A stretch of DNA of 64,000 bases from Actinomycetota bacterium (GTDB lineage: Bacteria > Actinomycetota > Actinomycetes > Mycobacteriales > Micromonosporaceae), in the NCBI GenBank assembly GCA_005885555.1, contig VAWN01000025.1, forward strand, positions 1 through 64,000, in the 5' to 3' direction. The notes under the pieces are model-generated. The model searched no databases. It saw nothing but the letters and a program-made list of their open reading frames with translations, and was not told the DNA's origin. How positions within the stretch are numbered: position 1 is the first letter of the stretch; each line of letters begins with the position of its first letter. The position numbers were made by a program, and so were the translations under genes. Shown piece by piece: positions 8,660 through 17,013 of the stretch.

Positions 8660-9170
8660 CCAAGCCGCAGCCGCTCCACGGGGTCGTCCATCGCTCCGCC
8701 GCGGGTCAGGTTGTCCTGTGGAAGCGGGTGGGGGACGTCGCCCGCTGGTTCAAGCACGCCGCTGTGGGAGGCGTCGCCCTCGCGGTCGCTGCGGCTGCGG
8801 TAACCGCCTGTCGGTAGCGGCGGTGGTGGTGTATCCGGTGTCCATCGGGCTGTGTGTGGTTACTCTCTGGCAGGGGCTGGCTGACGGCCGCGCGGACCCG
8901 CGAGGAACACTTCATGACGATCCCGGTGGCACAGGAGTGCCGGGCCGGGCGCCACCGGCCCGGTCGGTCGCGTTCTTCGCGGCGCTGGGCCAGCCCGACG
9001 GTACCTTCGGCCCGAGCCCGCTGCAGAACGGCCGCACAGCCATCTGAAGCAGGTCCGGTGGGTGGTCACGCACGGGCGACGCGGTTCTGGGCCGCAACGC
9101 GGCCGCGGTCCGCGCAGCGCTCGGCGAGGCGCCGTAGGGCCGCCATGCGCGTGCGGCGGCTTTCAGTGAA
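8660..9170. other. Intergenic region, no supported gene
   Basis: About 510 bases between the GH65 stop and the chitinase terminator. Open frames occur on both strands but lack ribosome sites and recognisable domains. A 29-codon frame at 8728-8817 would encode a short peptide with a hydrophobic tail; it is not convincing. No clear terminator follows the GH65 gene. Confidence 0.4.
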
Positions 9171-9198
9171 GCCCCGGGTACCGGCGGGTACCCGGGGC
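9171..9198 (-). terminator. Strong intrinsic terminator hairpin downstream of the chitinase gene
   Basis: A perfect 12-bp inverted repeat, GCCCCGGGTACC (9171-9182) and GGTACCCGGGGC (9187-9198), with a four-base GGCG loop. It begins 17 bases past the chitinase stop. There is no U-tract, which is common for actinobacterial terminators. Confidence 0.8.
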
Positions 9199-9214
9199 TC
9201 CACGCGCATCGGGA

Positions 9215-10558
9215 TCAGTCGCCGTCGTGTCGGGTCAGTCCGTTGAAGATGGCGGTGGTCAGGGCGCCGTTGTCGGTGTCGGCATCCAGTGACCACACCA
9301 TCGCGCCGCCCAGGTCCTGGCGCCGGATGAACGCGGTCTTCTGTGCCATCACCTGCGGATCGTCGAAGGTCCAGAACGTCGTACCGTCATAGAGCCATGC
9401 GAAGCCGGCTCGTTGGTCGTGGTAGACGGTGAAGCCGGGGTGGTCCACCAGAACCTTGTAGTCGTTGACTCCGTTCTCCACGGCACCGGGCGCCGGACCG
9501 GTCGAGGTCTGGAACAGTCCGTGGTTGATGTTCGGTACGCCGGTCCAGCCGCGGCTGTAGTACGGCATGCCCACCACGAGTTCATGGCGCGGCGCCCCGC
9601 GCTGTACCCAGGCCTGCACGGTGGCCGCGACGGTGAAGTCCGGGGACACCGGGTCGCCGGCCGGTTGACGCAGCGCGGACTGCTGGTTGGTCTGCGTCTC
9701 CCAGGTGCCGTGGAAGTCGTACCCCTGCAGCGTGGCGAAGTCGAGGTCGCGGAAGATCTTCCGGGGCTCGAAGCCGTTGTCGATGTTCGTCGGGTTGGCC
9801 GGCAGGAACGCGGTGAGCTGGAAGTGCTTGTGCACCTGGTGGCCGTACGCGTCCAGCTGGTCGCGGAACTCGTCGAGCAGCTTGGTGTAGTTGGCCTTGT
9901 CCTGCGGCCGGGAGGTGCCGCCGATCAGGTTGTTGGCCGGCCATTCCCAGTCGATGTCGAAGCCGTCGAACACGCCGGCCGCGACTCCCGGGCCGCCGCT
10001 ACCGCCGTCGAGGATCGGCAGGTTGCCCTTGATGAACAGGTCTATGCAGGAGGTGACGAAGGCGCGGCGGGACTGTTCGGTCAAAGCGGCGTCGGAGAAG
10101 AACCTCGACCAGGTGAAGCCGCCGATCGACATCAGTACTTTGAGCCCCGGGTGCCGGGCCTTGAGCTTGCGCAGTTGGTTGAAGTTGCCGGCGAGGGGTT
10201 GGCCCCACGTGTCGGCCATGCCGTCGACGGACTCGGTAGCGGCCGCGGGGCGCTGGTAGTCGGCCCAGGCGTCGCCGAGCCCGGCCGCGTTGACCTCGAA
10301 GCATTTGCCGTCGGAGCTGACGTTGGCGAAGGCGTAGTTGACGTGGGTCAGTTTGCCGGCCTGGCCGGTTGTTTCGACCCGCTTGACGAAGTTACCGCTG
10401 TAAATGCCCCACTGGGTGAAGTAGCCCACCTGCTTCAAGCGGTCGCCGCCCCGGTGGTCGGGCGAAGCCGGCCCGGCACCGGCACTGCCGGGTAAACCGG
10501 CGATACCGAGGGCGACCGCGGTCGCGACGATCGCGAGCCGGGAGAGATTCGTTCGCAT
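9215..10558 (-). CDS. Secreted GH18 chitinase
   Basis: A 447-residue secreted endochitinase. MRTNLSRLAIVATAVALGIA and the Ala-rich stretch after it form a signal peptide with probable cleavage near AGA. The GH18 barrel follows: KQVGYFTQWGIYSG (strand 1), KVLMSIGGFTWSRFF (SxGG motif) and GFDIDWEWPA, whose Glu is the catalytic acid of the DxxDxDxE motif. GMPYYSRGW and GGAMVWSLDAD complete the barrel. No carbohydrate-binding module is present. The start at 10558 is favoured because GGAG lies eight to eleven bases upstream. It hydrolyses beta-1,4-GlcNAc polymers outside the cell. Confidence 0.93.
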   Translation of the reverse strand: MRTNLSRLAIVATAVALGIAGLPGSAGAGPASPDHRGGDRLKQVGYFTQWGIYSGNFVKRVETTGQAGKLTHVNYAFANVSSDGKCFEVNAAGLGDAWADYQRPAAATESVDGMADTWGQPLAGNFNQLRKLKARHPGLKVLMSIGGFTWSRFFSDAALTEQSRRAFVTSCIDLFIKGNLPILDGGSGGPGVAAGVFDGFDIDWEWPANNLIGGTSRPQDKANYTKLLDEFRDQLDAYGHQVHKHFQLTAFLPANPTNIDNGFEPRKIFRDLDFATLQGYDFHGTWETQTNQQSALRQPAGDPVSPDFTVAATVQAWVQRGAPRHELVVGMPYYSRGWTGVPNINHGLFQTSTGPAPGAVENGVNDYKVLVDHPGFTVYHDQRAGFAWLYDGTTFWTFDDPQVMAQKTAFIRRQDLGGAMVWSLDADTDNGALTTAIFNGLTRHDGD

Positions 10559-10922
10559 CCGTGCCTCCAGCATCACGTGGCTGTCCGCCGTCATGGACCG
10601 GAGCAGCCGTGGAAATCTTGACGATGTCCGCGCAGTGGACGGCCGACGGCGAGACGCGGCGGCGGGAGCCGGGCCTGGGATGACGGGACCTTCACCGGGC
10701 AGATTGATCACGCACTCCAGGTCTGACCACGGGCGACCGGACATCGATGACAGCTGATCATACCGCCCTTGACCGCGATTGCACCGGTGTCGTATTCGGC
10801 GCCACCCTACTGTCGCTGCGCACCGTTGGGACCACCGCCGTTCCACCGTCTATGTGGTCACCGCAGGAAGCGCTTGGTGTGGATGCGGCCGCGCGGCGAA
10901 CTGGTGGCGCAGTTCGGTGCCG
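10559..10922. other. Chitinase upstream region with a degenerate DasR/chitinase-type box
   Basis: No gene is supported here. On the minus strand, 160 bases upstream of the chitinase start, the sequence TGGTCAGACCT (complement of 10719-10729) resembles the TGGTCYAGACCW box found before chitinase genes and bound by DasR in Streptomyces, but one central base is missing. This may be a weak or decayed control site. The rest of the region shows no feature. Confidence 0.3.
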
Positions 10923-11408
10923 TCACGCCCGGGTGATGTCCATGTACCAGTTGGTCTCCCACGTGCGCTCCCCGTCCGCGGAGAACGCCTGCTCCCACCG
11001 CGCCGACCGGGGAGTGATCCGGGACCAGGTGAAACGGACCCGCACCGGGGTGCCTTCGTGGACATCGTCGCCGTAGAACACGCCGACGCCGTCAGCGAAA
11101 CGACCCACCACCGGTGGAAACAGTCGACCGGTGTCGCTACTTGACCAGTAGAGCGACCATTCTTCGCGCTCGTGGTCGAACAAACGCAGCGTCAGTCCGG
11201 ACAGGCCCCAGGTATGGAAAGTGATCTCGTCGATGTTCGCCCAGCCACCGAACAGGCTCTGGCACACCGACGAGGCGGGGAACGCCTCCCAATCGGTACA
11301 CCCGACAAGGCGTTCCTTGAGCCTGCGGTTGGCGATGTTCGACCGGCAGCGCAGCCGTTGCCTTTCAATCCCCCTACACACCTCGAACACGCGGAACGTG
11401 TCACGCAT
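10923..11408 (-). CDS. Conserved hypothetical protein, probably 5'-damaged
   Basis: 161 residues if started at 11408. From NRRLKERLVG onwards the protein looks intact and carries LTLRLFDHEREEWSLYW, PPVVGRFADGVGVFYGDD and RFTWSRITPRSARWEQAFS, a beta-rich lipocalin-like pattern. It resembles small actinobacterial proteins that normally open with a W-x-V-x-NRRL segment. Here the residues in front of NRRL (MRDTFRVFEVCRGIERQRLR and SNIA) do not fit, and the underlying DNA is less GC-rich, so the first 20-30 codons seem replaced or frameshifted. Function unknown. Confidence 0.5.
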   Translation of the reverse strand: MRDTFRVFEVCRGIERQRLRCRSNIANRRLKERLVGCTDWEAFPASSVCQSLFGGWANIDEITFHTWGLSGLTLRLFDHEREEWSLYWSSSDTGRLFPPVVGRFADGVGVFYGDDVHEGTPVRVRFTWSRITPRSARWEQAFSADGERTWETNWYMDITRA

Positions 11409-11518
11409 CCGACTGATCGAAGTGACACATCAGACCCCATATTGGATGGTGTTCGAGAAAGCCGCGGAGCAACGTAAATGCCCAGTACCGTCGGGCTACG
11501 TGGCCGGGAGAAAAGACC

Positions 11519-11875
11519 ATGGTGGAGCAGACTGTCCAGTGGCGATTTGCGCGCGGCGACGCCGGGGCAGACGAGATTCAGTCAACGGTCGACGAGATTC
11601 TGGTACAACTCAGCGACTCCGCTAGCGAGGCGTGGGATGCGGCGCGCGCGGCCGGCCTCGAACCGGCCGGGCTCGGCGAGGTACAGATCGAGGTACGCGA
11701 GGGCGCCCAGGGCGCCGAGCCCGTCCTCACCACGATCCTCATCGGCATCGCGGTCAAAGCCGGCTCGACCGTCGCGGAAAGTCTCTGGCGCGAGGTGATC
11801 TGGCCGCAGTTGCGCAGGCGTCTCGGTACCCGGGTGCTCGGCGACCGCCAGGACGGCCTGGCGCGGTCGGCATAG
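11519..11875 (+). CDS. Small hypothetical protein, first gene of a five-gene signalling operon
   Basis: 118 residues, ATG preceded by GGGAGAAAAG. The N-terminal two thirds (VQWRFARGDAGADEIQSTVD, then an acidic helical stretch and GEVQIEVREGAQG) look like a small alpha/beta domain. TTILIGIAVKAGSTVAESLW is a hydrophobic or amphipathic helix, followed by a basic PQLRRRLG tail, so it may dock to membrane or protein. I do not recognise the family. Its stop lies two bases before the next start, so it is surely cotranscribed with the metallopeptidase-like gene. Confidence 0.7.
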   Translation: MVEQTVQWRFARGDAGADEIQSTVDEILVQLSDSASEAWDAARAAGLEPAGLGEVQIEVREGAQGAEPVLTTILIGIAVKAGSTVAESLWREVIWPQLRRRLGTRVLGDRQDGLARSA

Positions 11876-11877
11876 CA

Positions 11878-12942
11878 ATGGTCGCCCTGTCGCCGTACGC
11901 GTTTCTCGAACCCTCCGTGTGGCGCAGCCTGCTGGCCCGGGCCGCGGTGTTCCACGCGACCCGCCGCATGCTCGGCAATCTGTGCGACCTGGCCGAGCGG
12001 GTCAGGGCCGTGGAGATGGTTCTCGACCAGCTTCAGCTTCGGGCTCAGGAGGTGTCCGAGGAGGACGACGACGCCACGGCGGTGGCCCAGGTCGTAACAG
12101 CGTGGGACGGGGATCTGTCGCGGGTTCTGGAGCTGCGGCGGGTCGAGGCGGACGTCCTGCGGTTGCTCGCCGAGGTACGCGCCGCCCTTGAGCACGCCTG
12201 TGGCGGGGACCCGTTCCAGGCCATGTTCCGGGCCGTCGAGCGGGAGGCCCGGGCGCTGTACGGGTCGGCCTGGCGACCGGCGGTACTGTCCCTCGCGCAC
12301 ATCCGCAGCCATCCGCGCGAGGGGCACCCGGCCACAGATCCGTATGGGCTGACCGCGACGACCGCATGGTCACAGCGCGCGGGCCAGGACGAGGCCCTGG
12401 TGGAACTGCAGATCTACGGCGAGCGGTTCGGTCCGGCGGCGTACGCCGCGGTACCCATGCTTCTTACGCACGAGTGTGTCTGCCACGTGCCGGCGCGGCA
12501 GGACCGGGTCAGGAACGACAGTGCCTTCGCCGAGGGTCTGCTCGACTGGGCGGCGTACCACTTCCTCAGCCTCTGGGCCGTGAAGCTGGACCGCGAACTC
12601 GGTCCCACCGCCCGCAAGCACGCCGAGCGACTCAAGAGCGTACTGACCGGGCGGTCCACGACCCGGGAGGGCGCGGCGCGTCGGGTCGGGCACGACGCGG
12701 CGGGCAACCTCGCGGCCTGGTTCGAGAGTGAGTGCGAGATGTCGGCGGAGGAGAGCTTCCACCGCGTGGCCCGGCTCGCGGTGGAACTGAACATGGTCGA
12801 CCGCTCGCTGGCAGCCAAGGAGAACCTCGTGTCGCTGCTGTCGTCGCCGCCGCCGAAGCTGGAACAGGATCTGCATTCGTGGGTGCTGGGGACGATGACC
12901 ACCGAGCAACTGCTCGACGCGGCCGGTACGGACACGACATGA
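11878..12942 (+). CDS. Putative metallopeptidase-like protein with HExxxH motif
   Basis: 354 residues, mostly helical, no signal peptide. Around residue 200 it reads PMLLTHECVCHVPARQ, an HExxxH arrangement, followed about 20 residues later by SAFAEGLLDWAAYHF; the Glu and Asp there could supply a third metal ligand. Classical zincins use HExxH, so the extra residue makes this a variant or a separate family; protease activity is inferred only. The long N-terminal helical part (ERVRAVEMVLDQLQLRAQE) may bind partners. It overlaps the next gene by ATGA. Its neighbours are a histidine kinase and a receiver, which suggests a signal-controlled effector. Confidence 0.6.
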   Translation: MVALSPYAFLEPSVWRSLLARAAVFHATRRMLGNLCDLAERVRAVEMVLDQLQLRAQEVSEEDDDATAVAQVVTAWDGDLSRVLELRRVEADVLRLLAEVRAALEHACGGDPFQAMFRAVEREARALYGSAWRPAVLSLAHIRSHPREGHPATDPYGLTATTAWSQRAGQDEALVELQIYGERFGPAAYAAVPMLLTHECVCHVPARQDRVRNDSAFAEGLLDWAAYHFLSLWAVKLDRELGPTARKHAERLKSVLTGRSTTREGAARRVGHDAAGNLAAWFESECEMSAEESFHRVARLAVELNMVDRSLAAKENLVSLLSSPPPKLEQDLHSWVLGTMTTEQLLDAAGTDTT

Positions 12943-14162
12943 CCCCCTCGTCTGTCCTCGCCGCCGCGGCTGCCCTTGATGAGTTCGCGGTCGACCAGCT
13001 CACCGCGTACTGCGCCGGGGAACCGCACGAGGTACGGGCGGTACTCGACAGCTTCAGCCGGTACTTCGAAATGGTCGATCGGTCGACCGGCGCGCAGGAG
13101 GAGCGACGGTGGCGGGTCGTCGACGCGGCGGCGCTTCGCGCCGCGATCGGGGAAATGTCGGCGCCCGTCGCCGGGAGGCGGGAAACAGCCCGGCCGGCCG
13201 GGCGCACCGTGGCCGGGCGTTCCTCGGATGCCCGGCTCCTGCTGGCCGAGGAGACGCTCGTCGACTGCGCCGCCGAGCCGTCACCGGCGCACCGCCGCGT
13301 GATGGCGAGAACCGCGCTGAACTATCTGCAACAGGTCGTGGCCGCGGGTGGTACCGGGGACGTCGACTGGTGGGACGTTGAGCTGCTCGGCTCGCATGCT
13401 GCGGACGGCGGGCGGGGAGCGTTGCGGTCGCGGATCCGCACCGACGTCGCGCTGGCCCGGATGACCGACTGCGAGGCAGCCGGCGAGACGATGGCCATCG
13501 ACTACCTGATCGAGGCGGCGGCCGGTACCCGCCGGTTGTTCCGGTCGGCAAAGGTGGACCGGCAGCGCCTGACGACGCTGCTGGACCGCTTCTCGGCGCT
13601 GGCTCGGGAGCTGACCACGCCGCCCCGGCGCGAATCGGCCGCGACCGTGTGCCCGGCGGCTCCGGCCCGCCTGCTGTCCGCGGTCGCGTGGGGACGCGCC
13701 GACATCCGCGCGGCGCGTGGCGGGGCGGCGGCGCAGGTACTGGTGGATCTGCTCAAGGGAATCGGGCGCAGCCGCATCCGCGCGGAGAGCGCCCACCCCG
13801 TGTCGCTGTACCAGGTGTTGGGCAACCTTCCGCGCGGCCGGCAGCGGGTGGTCGTCTACACCGACCTGCTCAACCTGCTCCCGCGGCAGTTCGAGCTGGC
13901 CCTCGCGGACCAGGTCCTGCCCGGCGCCCTCGTCGAGGCGGTCGCCGGCCCGGCGGCATCGGACCACCTGCGCGAGTACGCCACGGTGATCGAGACCGAT
14001 CTGGTGCGCTCACCCTTCCACAGCGAATCGGCCCTCATCGGTCAGGTGACGCACGTCCTCCAGGACCTCGCCGCACGGGAGTCGCGTTCGGACGGCAGCG
14101 TCGTCGAGCGCACCGATCGGACGTGCGTCGAGTTGCTGTCCCTCGCCGGTGTCGGCGTCTGA
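12939..14162 (+). CDS. Uncharacterised helical protein of the signalling operon
   Basis: 407 residues, cytoplasmic, rich in Ala, Arg and Leu, no domain that I recognise. An N-terminal block (AALDEFAVDQLTAYCAGEPH) is followed by a disordered Arg/Gly region near 85-100 and a long helical remainder with HRRVMARTALNYLQQVVAAG and RQRVVVYTDLLNLLPRQFEL. Two WWDVE/RTDVALA segments suggest a repeat-like scaffold. It is translationally coupled (ATGA) to the metallopeptidase-like gene and abuts the sensor kinase gene, so a scaffold, adaptor or substrate role in the same module is plausible but unproven. Confidence 0.6.
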   Translation: MTPSSVLAAAAALDEFAVDQLTAYCAGEPHEVRAVLDSFSRYFEMVDRSTGAQEERRWRVVDAAALRAAIGEMSAPVAGRRETARPAGRTVAGRSSDARLLLAEETLVDCAAEPSPAHRRVMARTALNYLQQVVAAGGTGDVDWWDVELLGSHAADGGRGALRSRIRTDVALARMTDCEAAGETMAIDYLIEAAAGTRRLFRSAKVDRQRLTTLLDRFSALARELTTPPRRESAATVCPAAPARLLSAVAWGRADIRAARGGAAAQVLVDLLKGIGRSRIRAESAHPVSLYQVLGNLPRGRQRVVVYTDLLNLLPRQFELALADQVLPGALVEAVAGPAASDHLREYATVIETDLVRSPFHSESALIGQVTHVLQDLAARESRSDGSVVERTDRTCVELLSLAGVGV

Positions 14163-14181
14163 AGGTCCGGGAGGAGCTGCC

Positions 14182-16455
14182 GTGGACCGTTTGGTGGGCG
14201 CTACGGTCAGGGGCGCGCGCGAGGGGTGTTGCGACGATTCGGCGGTGTGGTTGCGCAGGCTCACCCACGAGGTCGCGCGGTCCGAGCCGTCGGGTGGCCT
14301 CGACAGCTTGATCGGCGTGCTCGCCCGGGCCGCCGGGTCGTGCGGCGCGATCCTGTGGGAGGCGTCCGAGACCGAGCTCGATCCGGCCGGGCCGGCGATC
14401 GCCGGTGCATGGTTCGCCGACGGAGTGACGATCGTGGATCCGGCCTGTCCCGATCCAATCACGATGGAGGCGTTCACCGACCACACACTCGTCATGGCCG
14501 CCGGGGCACGGGACCGCCGTGGTTCACCGCCGGCCGTGATCGCCGCGCTGCCTCTCGAGTACCTCGACGGCCGGCGCGGCGCGCTGACCCTGCTCGGCGA
14601 CGACGAGCTGACCGGGAACTCCTTCGACCTGACCGTGGACCTGCTCGACGTGCTGCCCGCCCTGTGCGTGCTGGTCCGCGAGCGCAGGTGCCTCGCGCTC
14701 GTCCGCCGGTGCAGCGACATCCTCCAGGACGCCGAGGTGGAGTCCGCGCGGCAGGGGCCGGGCGGTGGCGATTCCGGTGATCACCTCGGCGATCACCTCG
14801 GCCGGGTCTGCACCGTCATCGGCGACACGCTGCGCTGCGGCAAGGTGAGCATCTTCCTGCGGGAGCCCGGCGCACCGGACGGTGTGTTCCCGCTGGTCGC
14901 CAGCTCGGTCGGCGGCACGGCACCGGGCGTACCGGCGCGGTCGGGAATCGGGCTGGTCGGCCGGGTCATCGAGTGCGGGCGGCCGCTGGTCGCCCCCGCC
15001 GGCCTGGCCGGGGAGGGGTCTTGTCGCGGCGCGGAGATGGCGGTACCGCTGCTGGACGGCGACCAGGTCTCGGGCGCGATCGCGTGCCGCGGACTTCCCG
15101 GCCCGCCCTTCCACTTCACCCGGTCGGATCTGTCGGCCCTCGGCCTGATCGCGCCGCACGTCACCCGGTACTGGCGCAACTGGCTGCACCGGCGCGCCAT
15201 CTCCGTCGAGAACCGGTCCTGGTTGCTCCTCGCGGCAGGCATCACCGCCTTCAACAAGCTGGCCTCCGAGCAGCTTGCCAGAACTGACCCTGACGACCAG
15301 CGGATCTACCGGGCCGCGATGCAGATCGTGCGGGACGTCGGCCCCGACTGCGTCGGCTGCGACGTGTACCGGTCCGACGCGCACCGCCCGGATCGCCACC
15401 GCGCGAGGGGCGCCAGCTCGGCAGAGCAGCGGTTGTGGCCGGCCGAGTCCTTTCCCGGGGCCGGCGGGGCCGAGCCGGAGGCGTCGATGGAGTTCGCGCT
15501 GTCGGTACTCCGGTCCGGCCGGCCCGGGGCGATGGCCAGCCCAGCCGGCGCGGCGGGCTGGCTGGCGGGTACGCCGATCCAGGTCAGCGGTCAGGTCTAC
15601 GGCGTCCTCGTCGCGTTCGGCCGCTGTTCGACGGTACCGTCCAACGCCCTTCAGGTAGGCGAGATCGTCGGTGACCAACTCGGCCTGTACCTGCACCTGC
15701 GGCAGACCCTCCAGCGGTTGCAGGAGACCCGGGGAAAGCTGCAGGCCACCCTGCGCAGCCAGGCCGAGGCGTTGGAGGACCTGGAGCACCAGTTGGGCGG
15801 TCCGCTGCTCGTAGCGACCGAGCGGGTCGACCTCACCCTCCAGCACGGTCGGTTCGACGGCCGTACCGACGCGCAACTGCGTGCGGTACGGGGACTGTGC
15901 CGCAAGGCGGCCCGGGTGGCGATGTCGGCCGCGGTCTTCGCCGCGCTGAGCAAGGGTGCGGCGCCGCGACCCAGGTTCGAGTTGCTGTCCGTCGACGACC
16001 TGCTGCGGCTGCTGATCTCCGGCGCCGACGACGCCCAGTTGCTGAGCAATCCGCGGCGCCGGATCCGCTTCGAGGTCGAGCGGGAGGGAATCCGCATACT
16101 CAACCGGCGGCTGATCCAGGCGGACCGGTCGTTCGTGGAGCAATGCGTCGGCAACCTCCTGGACAACGCCGCGAAGTACAGCTACGAGGACACCGCCGTC
16201 CGGATACACGGCAGTGTCGACGACGAAGGGTTCGCGGTGCGGGTGACCAGCACCGGGCTACCGGTCGACCCGGCCGACGCGAAGCTGTGCCTGCGACGGA
16301 ACTGGCGCGGCTCGGTCGCCCGCACCACCACCGGCGAGGGATCCGGGCTCGGGCTGTGGATCGTGGACCACCTCATGCGGTCCATGAAAGGCGCCGTCCG
16401 GGTGCAGCCGGTACAGGACACGACAACCGTCCTCCTCACGTTCCCGATCGCCTGA
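14182..16455 (+). CDS. GAF-domain sensor histidine kinase
   Basis: About 757 residues, soluble, no membrane helices. Two to three GAF-like modules occupy residues 40-480 (blocks near CGAILWEASETELDPAG, KVSIFLREPGAPDGVFPLVA and VGCDVYRSDAH). A coiled coil (LQETRGKLQATLRSQAEALE) leads into a HisKA-like helix with HQLGGPLL, His near residue 536. The HATPase domain has the N-box NLLDNAAKYS and the G-box GEGSGLGLWIVDHL. GTG at 14182 is preferred over GTG at 14149 because GGGAGGAG lies at a suitable distance. It probably phosphorylates the lone receiver encoded next. The His-Gln instead of His-Glu is uncommon but seen in some kinases. Confidence 0.82.
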   Translation: MDRLVGATVRGAREGCCDDSAVWLRRLTHEVARSEPSGGLDSLIGVLARAAGSCGAILWEASETELDPAGPAIAGAWFADGVTIVDPACPDPITMEAFTDHTLVMAAGARDRRGSPPAVIAALPLEYLDGRRGALTLLGDDELTGNSFDLTVDLLDVLPALCVLVRERRCLALVRRCSDILQDAEVESARQGPGGGDSGDHLGDHLGRVCTVIGDTLRCGKVSIFLREPGAPDGVFPLVASSVGGTAPGVPARSGIGLVGRVIECGRPLVAPAGLAGEGSCRGAEMAVPLLDGDQVSGAIACRGLPGPPFHFTRSDLSALGLIAPHVTRYWRNWLHRRAISVENRSWLLLAAGITAFNKLASEQLARTDPDDQRIYRAAMQIVRDVGPDCVGCDVYRSDAHRPDRHRARGASSAEQRLWPAESFPGAGGAEPEASMEFALSVLRSGRPGAMASPAGAAGWLAGTPIQVSGQVYGVLVAFGRCSTVPSNALQVGEIVGDQLGLYLHLRQTLQRLQETRGKLQATLRSQAEALEDLEHQLGGPLLVATERVDLTLQHGRFDGRTDAQLRAVRGLCRKAARVAMSAAVFAALSKGAAPRPRFELLSVDDLLRLLISGADDAQLLSNPRRRIRFEVEREGIRILNRRLIQADRSFVEQCVGNLLDNAAKYSYEDTAVRIHGSVDDEGFAVRVTSTGLPVDPADAKLCLRRNWRGSVARTTTGEGSGLGLWIVDHLMRSMKGAVRVQPVQDTTTVLLTFPIA

Positions 16456-16484
16456 CGAACGCCGGGATTCCCAAGGGAGCAACT

Positions 16485-16964
16485 ATGAAACCGTTCATCG
16501 TCGTCGTCGAGGACGACCACCTCCAGGAGGCCCTGCTGGAGGATCAGCTCCAGCGGGCGTTCCCGGCGGCACGCATCGAAACTCTCGTCACCGAGCAGGA
16601 GTTCCGGGAGCGGCTCGCGGACTTCCGCACCGACCGACCCGACGTGATCATTATGGATGTGATGCTCCGCTGGGCGTTCCCGAGCCCCACCGCGACCGCA
16701 CCACCGGCCGACGTGGCGTCGGGAGGGTACCAGCGGGCCGGGTTCCGATGTGCCGAACTGCTCTTCCAGGACCCCGCGCTGCATGACGTCCCGGTTATCT
16801 ACTACACGATTCTGGAGGGTGGCGACCTCGAGCCGGACACACGGCGCCTGTCGAGCCGCACCACATACGTGCGCAAGAGCAAGGACCACGACTACCTGGC
16901 CCGGAAGGTGCGCGACCTCGTCGGCCCGGCCACGTCGGCACCGTCGGCGGCCAAGCGAGGCTGA
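16485..16964 (+). CDS. Single-domain response regulator (receiver)
   Basis: 159 residues containing only a receiver fold. The acidic pocket is in VVVEDD (Asp10, Asp11), the phosphoacceptor in VIIMDVML (Asp58), the switch Thr in VIYYTILEGG and the conserved Lys in YVRKSKD. A 20-residue Pro/Ala-rich insertion after the phosphoacceptor strand is unusual. There is no DNA-binding output domain, so output must go through protein contact, perhaps with the metallopeptidase-like or scaffold proteins of the same operon. ATG is preceded by AAGGGAG. It ends the five-gene unit. Confidence 0.85.
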   Translation: MKPFIVVVEDDHLQEALLEDQLQRAFPAARIETLVTEQEFRERLADFRTDRPDVIIMDVMLRWAFPSPTATAPPADVASGGYQRAGFRCAELLFQDPALHDVPVIYYTILEGGDLEPDTRRLSSRTTYVRKSKDHDYLARKVRDLVGPATSAPSAAKRG

Positions 16965-17013
16965 GGCTCCGCCGCCAGTCCACGGCCCCGGCCAGACGCC
17001 GCAGAGGCAGCCG

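Noticed and set aside
8728-8817. A 29-codon frame that could encode a short peptide with a hydrophobic tail ending in Cys-Arg
   Set aside because: No ribosome-binding site and no supporting neighbour; too short to judge. Not listed as a gene.
10747-11076. A rightward open frame between the chitinase and the hypothetical gene
   Set aside because: No recognisable protein; overlaps the conserved leftward gene at 10923.
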